The notes under the pieces were generated by a model. It worked only from the letters and a program-made list of their open reading frames with translations, was not told the origin of the DNA and did no database searches. 64,000 bases of DNA from Diplocloster agilis (GTDB lineage: Bacteria; Bacillota; Clostridia; Lachnospirales; Lachnospiraceae): the NCBI RefSeq assembly GCF_019042275.1, contig NZ_JAHQCW010000009.1:62001-126000 (forward strand), read 5' to 3'. This document shows positions 49,435 through 58,380 of the stretch, piece by piece (within the stretch, counting starts at the first letter, position 1; the number at the start of each line of letters is the position of its first letter). The position numbers and the translations under genes are program-made.

Positions 49435-50472
49435 CTACTCCTGAGGGCCGGCAGTCTTATGTTTGGAGAGCGGCATTACATGGATATTCGCACGCTGTTC
49501 GTTCTCTGCCCAGTAGATGTCATCTGCCATCTTCGCTTCCGGATTAAATTCCACACCTTCGAAGATATGCTTCACAAAGGTTTTATATCCGGCACGGTCG
49601 ATCAGATGTCCGCCGTGAAGGTATTCCGGTTTGTAGTCCAGTGCCCAGGCGGAGAATTTCTGCCAGTTGGCGAACATACCCAGCAGTACGTCTTCCGTCA
49701 CCCAGTTCAGGAACAGCTTGCCTGCACGGGGATTCTGTTTGCCGGTACGGCCGCCCAGGGTCACCCGGTAGAGCTTCTTCGGGTTTCTGGTCCAGGCGCT
49801 GGTGGGACATGCCAGAACGCATTCCGCACAGCCTACACAGCAGCAGGTGTCCTTATCCACTTTGTTGTCTTTGTTCAGGCTCAGAACGCCGGTGGCGTGA
49901 TGCTCGCAGGCATCCACGCAGGCGCCGCAGCCGATGCATCTGTCATAGTTGTAATCCATCTTATAGATTCCCATGATACCGAAATCATTGAAGTTGGCTT
50001 TTACACAGTCATTGGGGCAGCCGGCCACAGCCACTTTGATGTGGTAATGGGACGGGAATACTAATTTCTCGATCTTGCGGGCCAGTTCGGTACTGTTGCA
50101 GTTTCCCTTGATACAGTGGGAATTACCGATACAAGCCATGACGTTACGGGCTCCGATGGTAGGATAACCGGTCTCGTCCGCTTCCATATCACAGCCGCAC
50201 ATCTCCTGGTCAACGTCGTGGATATAATCTTTAATATAAGCGTTAACCGCCGGAATGTTCTCGTATTTGATACCGGGGGCGTTCAGGGTCTGACGGGTTC
50301 CCAGATGGAAGGTGCCATTTCCCCATTTTTCCGCGATCTCCATAACAACCTTCAGGTACTTGGCATCGATAACTGCGCCGGGAACACGCATCTGCAGCAT
50401 GAATTCTCCGGGTACCTTGGATTGGCGGAAACAGTTGATTCGTGTCTTCTTAATATCTATATCATGATTCAT
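49435..50472 (-). CDS. asrC: Anaerobic sulfite reductase subunit C
   Basis: Siroheme-containing catalytic subunit reducing sulfite to sulfide, 345 residues. The siroheme/[4Fe-4S] cysteines are in CIGNSHCIKGNCNSTELARK and VAVAGCPNDCVKANF; a ferredoxin insert has CIGCGACVDACEHHATG and CCCVGCAECVLACPTSAW. Start ATG at 50472 behind AAGGAAG. Last gene of the run; asrB lies 18 bases upstream. Siroheme would come from the precorrin-2 genes at 31751-34612. Confidence 0.95.
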   Translation of the reverse strand: MNHDIDIKKTRINCFRQSKVPGEFMLQMRVPGAVIDAKYLKVVMEIAEKWGNGTFHLGTRQTLNAPGIKYENIPAVNAYIKDYIHDVDQEMCGCDMEADETGYPTIGARNVMACIGNSHCIKGNCNSTELARKIEKLVFPSHYHIKVAVAGCPNDCVKANFNDFGIMGIYKMDYNYDRCIGCGACVDACEHHATGVLSLNKDNKVDKDTCCCVGCAECVLACPTSAWTRNPKKLYRVTLGGRTGKQNPRAGKLFLNWVTEDVLLGMFANWQKFSAWALDYKPEYLHGGHLIDRAGYKTFVKHIFEGVEFNPEAKMADDIYWAENEQRANIHVMPLSKHKTAGPQE

Positions 50473-50490
50473 TCTCTTAACACTCCTTCC

Positions 50491-51282
50491 CTAGTCCACT
50501 AAGTATTTCGCCTGTGTGTAGTTGAAAACGGGGCCGTCCAGACAGACATAGACCTCATCGATCCGGCAGTGTCCGCATTTGCCGATGGCGCAGGACATCT
50601 TTCTCTCGAAGGATACCCAGATCTTCTCATCCGGCACACCGCATTTGGCTGCTTCCATGCCTGTAAATTTCATCATTGGCGGCGGCCCTACGATGATTAC
50701 TTCGTAATTGTCTCCAAAGTCGCCAAAGGGAACCTTAGATACATACTCTGTAACAAAGCCCACGTTCCAATTATCAATCTTATCGCGGTCCAGGGTATAG
50801 TAGGTGTTGAATTTGTCTCTCCAGGATTCCAGTTCGCCGCGGAACACGATTCCTTCTTCATTCTTGAAGCCGGCGATCAGCGTTACGCTCTTTGCAAAGC
50901 CGGGATCTTCCGCAAATACGCGGAGCATGCTTCTGACAGGAGCCAGTCCGGTTCCTCCTACGATCACGACCACGTTCTTGCCCCTGAACTGTTCAATCGG
51001 CCAGCCATTTCCGTAAGGCCCGCGCAGGAACAGCACATCCCCCGGTCTCTTGGCAAAGATCTCTTCGGTTACTTTTCCAACGGAACGGATCGTAAAGTCC
51101 AGCCATCCGTCTCCGAAAGCAGATACGGAGATCGGAGCTTCCCCGATCTTCGGAATGGATAACTGCAGGAACTGTCCATGGTCCGGTTTGATATCGGTTT
51201 CTACTTTAAAGGTATATTCTAATGCGGTTTCTTTCTTAATTTCCAGTATTTTACACGGGATCGGTTTAATCGGATTATTCAT
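50491..51282 (-). CDS. asrB: Anaerobic sulfite reductase subunit B
   Basis: FAD/NAD(P)H-binding electron-input subunit, 263 residues. The flavin and nucleotide segments (GPYGNGWPIEQFRGKNVVVI, GGTGLAPVRSMLRVF) and the C-terminal iron-sulfur cysteines (CAIGKCGHCRIDEVYVC) match the dihydroorotate dehydrogenase electron-transfer family. Start ATG at 51282 behind AAAGGAG, 19 bases after asrA. Confidence 0.95.
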   Translation of the reverse strand: MNNPIKPIPCKILEIKKETALEYTFKVETDIKPDHGQFLQLSIPKIGEAPISVSAFGDGWLDFTIRSVGKVTEEIFAKRPGDVLFLRGPYGNGWPIEQFRGKNVVVIVGGTGLAPVRSMLRVFAEDPGFAKSVTLIAGFKNEEGIVFRGELESWRDKFNTYYTLDRDKIDNWNVGFVTEYVSKVPFGDFGDNYEVIIVGPPPMMKFTGMEAAKCGVPDEKIWVSFERKMSCAIGKCGHCRIDEVYVCLDGPVFNYTQAKYLVD

Positions 51283-51301
51283 CTTCTCTTCACTCCTTTA
51301 C

Positions 51302-52336
51302 TCAGTTGTTTTCCGAGGCCATGATCTCGTCGATCGCCTTGGACATCTTATTAACGGTAGCAGTGATAGAAATGAATTCCGGACATCTGGAAGTACAGCG
51401 TCCGCAGCCCACGCACATGTGATAATCCTTAAAACGGGCCTTGTAATCATGGAATTTATGTAATACTTTGTATCTCATTCTCTCAGCTGCAGTGGTTCGG
51501 AAGGTATGGCCTCCGGCCATGTCCGCAAAGCCCTTGATCTGACAGGACGCGGTCGTTCTCTTGCGCTCTCCGGCCTCTCCGTTCTCATGATATATGATAT
51601 CCGTGGTGGTGAAGCAGGTACAGGTGCTGCAGGCTACCGTACAGGAACCGCAGGAAATACAGCGTTTGTTGTACTCTTCCCACATAGGATGAGCTTTTAA
51701 TTTAGCAAGAACTTCCCTGTTCGGGATCTCTGGAATCTGAAGTTCGATTTCATTTTTCTCAATATAATCCGGCTTAAAGTCTGCCGCCGGCGCTTCCGCA
51801 AAGTAAGCATCCAGTTCAGAGTCCTTGATGTCTACCAGAAGGTTCCCGTTTTCGCACCGGACAGCCACGGCATAATCTTCCGCTTTGTTCGCTCCCATGC
51901 TGACACAGAAACAGGTGTCCCAGCCCTCGGTACATTCCATCATAACGATCTTTACTCTCTCGTTCATTCTCTCGTAGTACAGATCGGTATAGCCTCCATT
52001 GCCCAGGTAGATCTTCTCCTGATGATGCATGGCATTGATGTCACAGGGGCGCATAAAAATCAGTATCGGCCGGGTACTGCATTTGCTCTCCCGGTACTCG
52101 TCCTCGGTGAAATAAAACAGTGTCTGACTGATCGGCGCCAATACTTCCTTGGCCGGATAATCGGATTTTTCATCAAATACGATCTCCTCCACCGTGTTGA
52201 CTTTGTCGTACCGGACGATGTCCGTATCGGAATAACGTCCTCTGCCTTCGAATCTCTTTGGCGCATAGATATCATACTTATCCCAGAGTTTGTCGAAGAT
52301 CTTGTTTGCCTGTTCAAAGCTTACTTTGTAGCCCAT
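51302..52336 (-). CDS. asrA: Anaerobic sulfite reductase subunit A
   Basis: Iron-sulfur electron-transfer subunit, 344 residues, with two ferredoxin clusters, CISCGSCTVACSTCTC and CVGCGRCTSRCPEF. Start ATG at 52336 with GGAGGATG upstream. It follows the sulfotransferase gene by 62 bases without a terminator, so the reductase is probably co-transcribed with the sulfotransferase. Confidence 0.94.
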   Translation of the reverse strand: MGYKVSFEQANKIFDKLWDKYDIYAPKRFEGRGRYSDTDIVRYDKVNTVEEIVFDEKSDYPAKEVLAPISQTLFYFTEDEYRESKCSTRPILIFMRPCDINAMHHQEKIYLGNGGYTDLYYERMNERVKIVMMECTEGWDTCFCVSMGANKAEDYAVAVRCENGNLLVDIKDSELDAYFAEAPAADFKPDYIEKNEIELQIPEIPNREVLAKLKAHPMWEEYNKRCISCGSCTVACSTCTCFTTTDIIYHENGEAGERKRTTASCQIKGFADMAGGHTFRTTAAERMRYKVLHKFHDYKARFKDYHMCVGCGRCTSRCPEFISITATVNKMSKAIDEIMASENN

Positions 52337-52398
52337 TCTTTACATCCTCCTAATTTCTTCGGTTTGCAATCATACGATTACTGCCGGGTACCGGATCA

Positions 52399-54264
52399 CT
52401 AGGCAGTGATCCGAATACCGGTTTCGTATTTCTTATCGTCGATGATAACTCTCACATCGTAGGTTCCGGACAAGCCGGCCTTATTTACCATGGTTCTGGT
52501 ATTTCTCTCATCGGAATCCAGGAAGGTTCCGCAGCACATAGCCAGATGAGGAACTGCCGTGGTGGAGATGAAGTATCTTCTGGTCTCATTTTCACCTTCC
52601 AGCAGAAGCATGACTAACTGGCCTTTTTCAAAACGGGATTTGAAGGTAAAGCGGTCAAATTCCTCGTTCACACTGGCATTGCAGGATTCGGGAAGCAGCT
52701 GTCCGGTCACTTCCGCAGGCACATCGGTGTCAAACGTAGGCGTAACGCCCATTTTACCCAGGATCTGGCCTTTGCCCAGTTCCAGATTAATGCCATCCGA
52801 ATACAGCTTCAACTTCTCCGCCCGGTAATAGTTGCCGGGTACCTGTAATTCCAATTCTTTCTTTCCATTGCAGATTTCCACGGTAATGGTCCGAAGGTCT
52901 CCGCCCTGCTGCTTTGCGAATGCACCGAGCAGTTCGGAAGGTTCCCCGTTCATGTACGCGATACCACCGGAATGAATCATATAGTGGCCTTCGTTGTAAT
53001 ATTCTACGTTACAGATATAAGGGGAGAAGAATTCCGCACCTCTTTCCTTCCCATACTGCCATACCTGCTCAATGGTTCTTTCTTTTACGTTAATCTTATA
53101 TCTGACGCCTCTGGAATAGCTGTCCTTAGCAGACAGATATTCGTCCCGGTTCTTGGAACCGTAATGATGGTTGTCAAAGCACATCACATCGCCGTCGGGA
53201 GTGATCACGCAGGCGTGCTGCTCATACTGCCATTCAAAATCATCGCCAACCGGCTTGAAGAAGTATTTGTCCACCCATTCCTGGGGCCAGCCGGTGGGAT
53301 CACTGATGATCCAGTTTAACTCTCCGCTGTCGTAATCAATGTTCACCATGGAATCCATATGTCTTCCGGAGAAGGTCAGAGAGTTGGTGTTTTTATCATA
53401 CCATACGGCGTTGTTGTGGAACCAGTCCTCGTCGGACCAGCTGCCGGATTTTCCGAGTCCCGGCTGTAAAAATTTCTTATAATCCCAGGTCTTCAGGATC
53501 TCGCCGGTGTTGCGGTCAATCAGCACGCACATGTCTTCCACGGTGTCTCCCTGGAAATCATCGGTCAGCACCAGAAGGTTGCCGTCTTCCATCTCGAACT
53601 CATCGTGATGATAACCGCCGGGCAGACGGTATTCTTTATAAATTTTTCCGCAGGGGCTGATTTCATAGAGTCCGGACATGTAGTAAGGCATTTTGATCAA
53701 CCGGTGGGAACCCATGATCAGGTTGCCGTTTTTCAATCTCTTAACGTCAAATACGCAGGCGACGTTCATATGCCAGCGGGCATCCCCGGCATAGTCAAAA
53801 CCGGACGCCAGATCTTCACCGGCGGGAGACACCAAAATGATATTGTCCTGCAGATATTCAGGTGTGGTCTCCATGGAATAAACCGGCTTAACTCCATTAT
53901 ATACGTCGGGCGTCTGAATTTCAACCACTGTAGTCCGGCCCTGGTAAGCGCTGATTTCCACTTTATTCGTGTAATCCGAGTACAGGCCTACGATTGGCAG
54001 CACATGGGTCTTCGCTCTGGGGAACGTATGGTAAATATTGGCCTGCGGTGTTTTTCCCAGGACAGTGACTTTGATCGCGGTTTCTTCCTCTGTTTTGAAC
54101 AGAACAACAGCGGAAAGCGGGTTCACAAGGTATGCATTATACTTGACCAGCGGATTGTCCAAGGTATAATTTCCCGCTTCCAGCTCAGCCAGCATTGCCT
54201 GCTCTGCTGCATATTGCTGTTCAATAAGGTGTTCTGTAAACTTATAGGTAATCTGTTCAGACAT
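52399..54264 (-). CDS. Arylsulfate sulfotransferase without signal peptide
   Basis: Transfers a sulfuryl group from an aryl sulfate to an acceptor through a sulfo-histidine, without PAPS; 621 residues, ASST beta-propeller family. Motifs: EDWFHNNAVWYD with His283, SGRHMDSMVNIDYDSGELNW, YEQHACVITPDGDVMCFDNH with His350, SYSRGVRYKI with Arg385, and YMIHSGG with His431, matching the His and Arg clusters known from E. coli AssT. Unlike AssT it has no signal peptide, so it acts in the cytoplasm. Start ATG at 54264 behind GGAGG. It stands between thioredoxin and asrA, so its acceptor may feed sulfite release. The family call is firm, the acceptor is unknown. Confidence 0.88.
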   Translation of the reverse strand: MSEQITYKFTEHLIEQQYAAEQAMLAELEAGNYTLDNPLVKYNAYLVNPLSAVVLFKTEEETAIKVTVLGKTPQANIYHTFPRAKTHVLPIVGLYSDYTNKVEISAYQGRTTVVEIQTPDVYNGVKPVYSMETTPEYLQDNIILVSPAGEDLASGFDYAGDARWHMNVACVFDVKRLKNGNLIMGSHRLIKMPYYMSGLYEISPCGKIYKEYRLPGGYHHDEFEMEDGNLLVLTDDFQGDTVEDMCVLIDRNTGEILKTWDYKKFLQPGLGKSGSWSDEDWFHNNAVWYDKNTNSLTFSGRHMDSMVNIDYDSGELNWIISDPTGWPQEWVDKYFFKPVGDDFEWQYEQHACVITPDGDVMCFDNHHYGSKNRDEYLSAKDSYSRGVRYKINVKERTIEQVWQYGKERGAEFFSPYICNVEYYNEGHYMIHSGGIAYMNGEPSELLGAFAKQQGGDLRTITVEICNGKKELELQVPGNYYRAEKLKLYSDGINLELGKGQILGKMGVTPTFDTDVPAEVTGQLLPESCNASVNEEFDRFTFKSRFEKGQLVMLLLEGENETRRYFISTTAVPHLAMCCGTFLDSDERNTRTMVNKAGLSGTYDVRVIIDDKKYETGIRITA

Positions 54265-54323
54265 AGGTAATATCCTCCTCTTAATGGTTGCATCCGGCTA
54301 TACGCCGCATTTGTTTTATCTAC

Positions 54324-54635
54324 TTATTTATGTTCCTGGATCATTTTGATAATGGCGGGTTTTTGCTGAAGTCCCTGCATTCTGGCGACTTCCGAGCCCT
54401 CCTTTAACAGAATCAGGGTCGGGTACCCGGTTACTCCATACTCCGCGGTCAGATCCTTGTTCTGGTCAAAATCCACTTTCAGGATTTTCAGATCGTCTCC
54501 GAATTCCTTTTCCACATCGTTTAATACAAAGGATAACATCTTACAGGGGCCGCAGGTGGTGGAGAAGAAATCCGCCAATACCAGCCCGTCGTTTACGGTT
54601 TCTTTGAATTCTGCACTGCTTACTTCTTTTAACAT
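54324..54635 (-). CDS. trxA: Thioredoxin
   Basis: Small redox protein of 103 residues with the active-site FFSTTCGPCKML and the cis-proline loop TGYPTLILL. The ATG at 54635 has AAAGGATG at a good distance; two upstream in-frame ATGs lie on or before that site. It sits between thioredoxin reductase and the sulfotransferase. A dedicated thioredoxin could reduce a sulfo-thiol or provide electrons for sulfite release; it could also be a housekeeping copy. Confidence 0.93.
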   Translation of the reverse strand: MLKEVSSAEFKETVNDGLVLADFFSTTCGPCKMLSFVLNDVEKEFGDDLKILKVDFDQNKDLTAEYGVTGYPTLILLKEGSEVARMQGLQQKPAIIKMIQEHK

Positions 54636-54733
54636 ACTTTTCATCCTTTCCTTATTATTGTCTGTTTTTTTAGACATCCAGGTATACCCGTAGGGTGTTT
54701 CCTTATTTTTGTCTGTTCCTATTTTCTTGTAGA

Positions 54734-54766
54734 AGGCAGTACATACCGTCTCCGGCTGTGCTGCCT
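54734..54766 (-). promoter_or_regulatory. Intercistronic stem-loop between trxB and trxA
   Basis: AGGCAGTACA (54734-54743) pairs with TGTGCTGCCT (54757-54766) with one G-U. No T-run follows on the minus strand, so it is a processing or stabilising hairpin rather than a full terminator. Confidence 0.5.
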
Positions 54767-54779
54767 TATTATGATAATC

Positions 54780-55703
54780 TTATCTGCTTAATCTTTCCAC
54801 ATAATGGGAAGCTTCCTGCGCCGCGATCGCTCCATCGGAGCACGCGGTAATCACCTGTCTTAGGTTCTTGGTGATACAGTCTCCTGCGCCGTAGATTCCG
54901 GGAATATTGGATTCCATTTTGTCATTCACGGTTATATAGCCAAAATCATTCAGCAGTCCGGTATCTTTTAAGAACTCCGTCGTAGGCGTCAGGCCGATAT
55001 ATTCGAACACGCCGTCGCAAGCCACCGTATTTTCTTCTCCGGTCTTGGTCGATTTGAAGTAAACTCCCTCCAGTTTACTCTCACCTTTGAATTCCAGAAT
55101 GTCCTGATACGGATAAATCTTTACATTCTCCATTGCACGGAGTTTATCACAAGCCATGGGATCAGCAGTCAGATCAAACATAGTAACGATGGTCAGCGAT
55201 TTTACGATACCCGCCAGGAAGATGGACTCTTCCACCGCTGAATTTCCTCCCCCGATCACTACCACATCTTTATCCCGATACTGAGCGCCATCGCAGATCG
55301 CACACCAGCTGATGCCGTTTCCGCGGAATTTATCTTCTCCCGGTATGTTCAGGCATCTGGGTCTGGTTCCCGTTGCGATAATCACCGAACTGGCCGTGTA
55401 GACCGCGTCATCTTCCACACAGCAGATAACCTTTTCGTTACCTTCGCTGCGGATCTCCTTTACCGTCTTGTAGTCGAACTCCACCTGGAAATCCTGGGTG
55501 TGCTGGAACATCTTATAAGCCAGCTCCGCGCCGTTGACGGAACCTACACCCGTGTAATTCTGGATCTCGTTGGTGTTGATAATCTGTCCGCCGGGCGCCA
55601 GTTTATCCAGCATTAACACCTTCATGTCCGCTCTGGCCGCATAGATCGCTGCCGTCATCCCCGCGGGACCTGCCCCTACAATTACTACATCATACTGTGC
55701 CAT
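54780..55703 (-). CDS. trxB: Thioredoxin reductase
   Basis: NADPH:thioredoxin oxidoreductase with FAD, 307 residues. FAD loop VVIVGAGPAGMTAAIYAARA, redox pair SWCAICDG, NADPH loop VVVIGGGNSAVEESIFLAG and C-terminal IPGIYGAGDC. The ATG at 55703 follows AAAGGGG; 17 extra residues of the longer frame are rejected. It has its own promoter and a TAAC-N4-GTTA site upstream. Confidence 0.94.
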   Translation of the reverse strand: MAQYDVVIVGAGPAGMTAAIYAARADMKVLMLDKLAPGGQIINTNEIQNYTGVGSVNGAELAYKMFQHTQDFQVEFDYKTVKEIRSEGNEKVICCVEDDAVYTASSVIIATGTRPRCLNIPGEDKFRGNGISWCAICDGAQYRDKDVVVIGGGNSAVEESIFLAGIVKSLTIVTMFDLTADPMACDKLRAMENVKIYPYQDILEFKGESKLEGVYFKSTKTGEENTVACDGVFEYIGLTPTTEFLKDTGLLNDFGYITVNDKMESNIPGIYGAGDCITKNLRQVITACSDGAIAAQEASHYVERLSR

Positions 55704-55759
55704 TTTAATAACCCCTTTCTTACATGCTTTGTCCATCTTTATTGCTATTACCATATTCT

Positions 55760-55799
55760 ATTATATTATAGTCGGGGGTAATTACTATAACCTGTGTTA
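55760..55799 (-). promoter_or_regulatory. trxB promoter with Crp/Fnr-type site
   Basis: Two overlapping TATAAT boxes (55760-55765 and 55765-55770) without a good -35, and TAAC-CTGT-GTTA at 55788-55799. From the downstream -10 the site is centred close to -41, the usual place for class II activation by Crp/Fnr-type regulators. Confidence 0.5.
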
Positions 55800-55814
55800 A
55801 ATGTCGAAATTTTT

Positions 55815-57308
55815 TTATTTTATGACCGCCGCCAGAAAATTGGTGACAGGAATTCCGATGATCAGTACCAGAAGCAGTTCCAGTCCCACATAGGTCAGGG
55901 TGTATTTATATACATCTCCGGAGGGAACCCACTCCTTATTGCCATGAAGAATCGCCGCGAACGGTGATGCCGCAGGGGTGATGGCCGCCGATAGCAGTAC
56001 GAAGAAGATCATGATCATGACGATCGGCACCGCATTGGCCCCTGTAGCCATGCAGTAGGTAAGGATAACCGGCTGCAGGATCATACCGATTACCAGGCTG
56101 TTGCACAGATTGGTCAGCAGCACCGCCACGATAAGAATCACAACCGTAAATACCATGGGGCTCATACCGTTAAAGAGCGGTGATAACGTCAGGTTTAAGA
56201 ATGCCGTAATACCGGTAGATTCATTCGTCATAACGCTTCCGATCAATATGGCTGCGGAACATAGGAAAAAGGTCGACCAGCTGAAATCCTTAGCGAACAC
56301 ACCGGTAATGTTCAAAGCCGGTTTGCCGTCAATCTGGATTGCCGCCAGCACCGCCGCTACCAATACACCCAGGCCTGGTGTATTTTCCGACAGAAACGCC
56401 ATTCCGGGTATCGTCTTAGGTAAAACGCTGGGCAGAAGCATGGCAATAATCAGGATGATGAATCCCCATGATACGACCTTCTGCTGTGCATTCAGCGGCG
56501 GAAGCGGATTCTTTTTCAGCATCTCCACATTCAGGGACTTCAGCTTGCTTACATCCGGCCGGAACACAAACTTGGAGAGCAGGATTACCGCTATAATCAG
56601 CAAAATGCCCATGAATAATGTTGTAAACAGATACGCGCCGTCGTTTATTATAATCGCGGTACCGGTAGCTGCTTCCGAGATCGCCTTAAAATTACCGATC
56701 AGGGCCAGACCGTTGTTCATGTAAGGAGCTACCGGGAAGCCGATCAGCGTGGCTATCACAACCAGGATAAGCGCAATTTTCGGATATTTTTCACCTTTCT
56801 GAAATCCGACTTCCTCGAAAATGTCATACAAAACAGGCCAGAACAAGAAGATAGGGGCAAACGGGGACACGAAGGCCGCCATCAGGAAGCAGCCGATACA
56901 GATCATCATGGTAAACATCCAGGGTCTGCCGTTGGTGATTTTCCGTGTCAGGAAAAACCGCCCTATGTACATCGTAATTTTATTTGTGACCAACGCACCT
57001 GCCAGAAGCATCAGAAACAGCATCTGGATAACCGTCACATTCCCCATGAATTCTACCAGCAGCGCCGCCATCGGCTTATAACTGGACAGACCGATCATGG
57101 CTACGGACATCAGGCTGCTCCATAGGGGATCTACCGTGGTCCACAGGTATAACGTTCCAATGAATATTCCGATAATTTCCATACCGACCGGCGTCACTTC
57201 CGGAAGAGAAATCGGCAGAAACCGGAACAGGATCATGATTGCGACACCGATCGCTGAATGGATCATCGTTGTGTTGACCGATTTTTTTTGGGGAACTTGT
57301 TTAGACAT
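55815..57308 (-). CDS. DASS/SLC13-family anion transporter
   Basis: Membrane transporter of about 497 residues with 11-13 helices, resembling the divalent-anion:sodium symporter family (dicarboxylates, sulfate). Conserved pieces are the paired half-repeats with SPFAPIFLFWP and MTNESTGITAF, and NLCNSLVIG and TPAASPFAAILHGN, the SNT/helix-hairpin regions of the family in altered form. The ATG at 57308 follows AAGGAG. It is first in the run leading to the sulfotransferase and sulfite reductase, so it may import a sulfate ester, sulfite or a dicarboxylate counter-ion. Confidence 0.82.
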   Translation of the reverse strand: MSKQVPQKKSVNTTMIHSAIGVAIMILFRFLPISLPEVTPVGMEIIGIFIGTLYLWTTVDPLWSSLMSVAMIGLSSYKPMAALLVEFMGNVTVIQMLFLMLLAGALVTNKITMYIGRFFLTRKITNGRPWMFTMMICIGCFLMAAFVSPFAPIFLFWPVLYDIFEEVGFQKGEKYPKIALILVVIATLIGFPVAPYMNNGLALIGNFKAISEAATGTAIIINDGAYLFTTLFMGILLIIAVILLSKFVFRPDVSKLKSLNVEMLKKNPLPPLNAQQKVVSWGFIILIIAMLLPSVLPKTIPGMAFLSENTPGLGVLVAAVLAAIQIDGKPALNITGVFAKDFSWSTFFLCSAAILIGSVMTNESTGITAFLNLTLSPLFNGMSPMVFTVVILIVAVLLTNLCNSLVIGMILQPVILTYCMATGANAVPIVMIMIFFVLLSAAITPAASPFAAILHGNKEWVPSGDVYKYTLTYVGLELLLVLIIGIPVTNFLAAVIK

Positions 57309-57680
57309 ACTGTTAATCTCCTTTATCACATGTTTTTAATCGTTAAATTTGTAACAAACAGGGGCAAAAAAAATGGGTTGACGAAATCTTGCCTGATTTT
57401 CTTCCCCTGGAGATACAATTTTAACAAAAATTCACGATAAAACTTCTTAAGATTAAGTCGATGTTAACATATTCATAGCGTCAAAAAAATAACCCAGGTT
57501 ATAATTCTGTAGTATTTTTTCAGAAATAAATATGGTAAAATATATAATGGCAGTGCTTAAAAAGCATCCATGATCGTACACATTCGTTTACAGGGAGGAG
57601 GACCGGACATAAATGTCCGTCTACCTTATATAAATGTATAACCTATGCTTGAAGGAATGGATGGACCCGTGGAGGTAATT
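57309..57680. other. Divergent control region of the transporter and the Crp/Fnr-type gene
   Basis: AT-rich, no gene. It holds the palindrome at 57490-57501, a TATAAT at 57543-57548 for the regulator, and a short near-perfect inverted stretch around 57600-57625 (ACCGGACATAAATGTCCG) close to the regulator start that may be a leader hairpin. Confidence 0.45.
57490..57501. promoter_or_regulatory. TAAC-CCAG-GTTA palindrome in the transporter/regulator divergent region
   Basis: The 14-bp ATAACCCAGGTTAT at 57489-57502 is a near-perfect palindrome with the TAAC-N4-GTTA core also found upstream of trxB. It lies about 60 bases upstream of the predicted start of the regulator gene and 180 bases from the transporter ATG. 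Confidence 0.5.
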
Positions 57681-58361
57681 ATGTTTGAGAAAACTAATAT
57701 TGAAAAACTATATAAATATGGTATGAAAGTACAAGTCAAAAAAGACACCTACCTTTATAATGCAAACAGCGGCACCAACGAACACAGCGCTTTTCTTCTG
57801 GAGGACGGCCTCTGCGCGCTGCAGAGTCTGACCCGGGATGGGGAGGAGAAGATCTATCTCTACTTCGATTCAAAGCGGATCATCGGTTTTGCTCAGATTA
57901 TGAGACGCATGTTATTTCAGTCGGAAGAAGGCGCGCAATATAAAACTTATTCCATCGTGGCCAAAACAGACTGTACGTTGTACCGCATCAGCGATATCGA
58001 TTTTTTCCGTCTTGTTAAAGAGGACCAGGAGTTTAATCTGTTTTTACTGCGCATCCTGACCAAAAACTACCTGGATATTCTGGACCGCTATCACCAGATC
58101 CAGGAAGAATCCGCCGCCGTCCGGCTTTGCCGCCTGATCCTGGAATTTTCCGTAGACAAGCAGGGGAAAAAGATCCTGCCGAAATACTTTAATTATATTG
58201 AGCTGTCCAAGTACCTGGGGATCCATCCGGTGACGGTTTCCCGCATTATGGGTAAGTTAAAACAGTACGGGTTTATCTCAAAGGACGGTCACAGTGTTGT
58301 GCTGGAAAATGAGAAACAGCTCCGGGACTTTATCGAATCGGGGCAGGACGTGGAGTATTGA
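57681..58361 (+). CDS. Crp/Fnr-family transcriptional regulator
   Basis: Effector-binding regulator of 226 residues: N-terminal cyclic-nucleotide-like beta barrel (NEHSAFLLEDGLCALQSLTR), long dimer helix, and C-terminal winged helix with recognition segment LSKYLGIHPVTVSRIMGKL. There is no N-terminal cysteine cluster, so it is not an oxygen-sensing Fnr. The ATG at 57681 follows GGAGGTAATT. It is divergent from the DASS-Trx-sulfotransferase-Asr run and likely its activator. CprK, of the same family, senses aromatic ligands and binds TTAAT-N4-ATTAA; by analogy the ligand here could be an aryl compound, but this is only inference. Confidence 0.88.
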   Translation: MFEKTNIEKLYKYGMKVQVKKDTYLYNANSGTNEHSAFLLEDGLCALQSLTRDGEEKIYLYFDSKRIIGFAQIMRRMLFQSEEGAQYKTYSIVAKTDCTLYRISDIDFFRLVKEDQEFNLFLLRILTKNYLDILDRYHQIQEESAAVRLCRLILEFSVDKQGKKILPKYFNYIELSKYLGIHPVTVSRIMGKLKQYGFISKDGHSVVLENEKQLRDFIESGQDVEY

Positions 58362-58380
58362 TTTTTTTGAGGGCCGGGGT

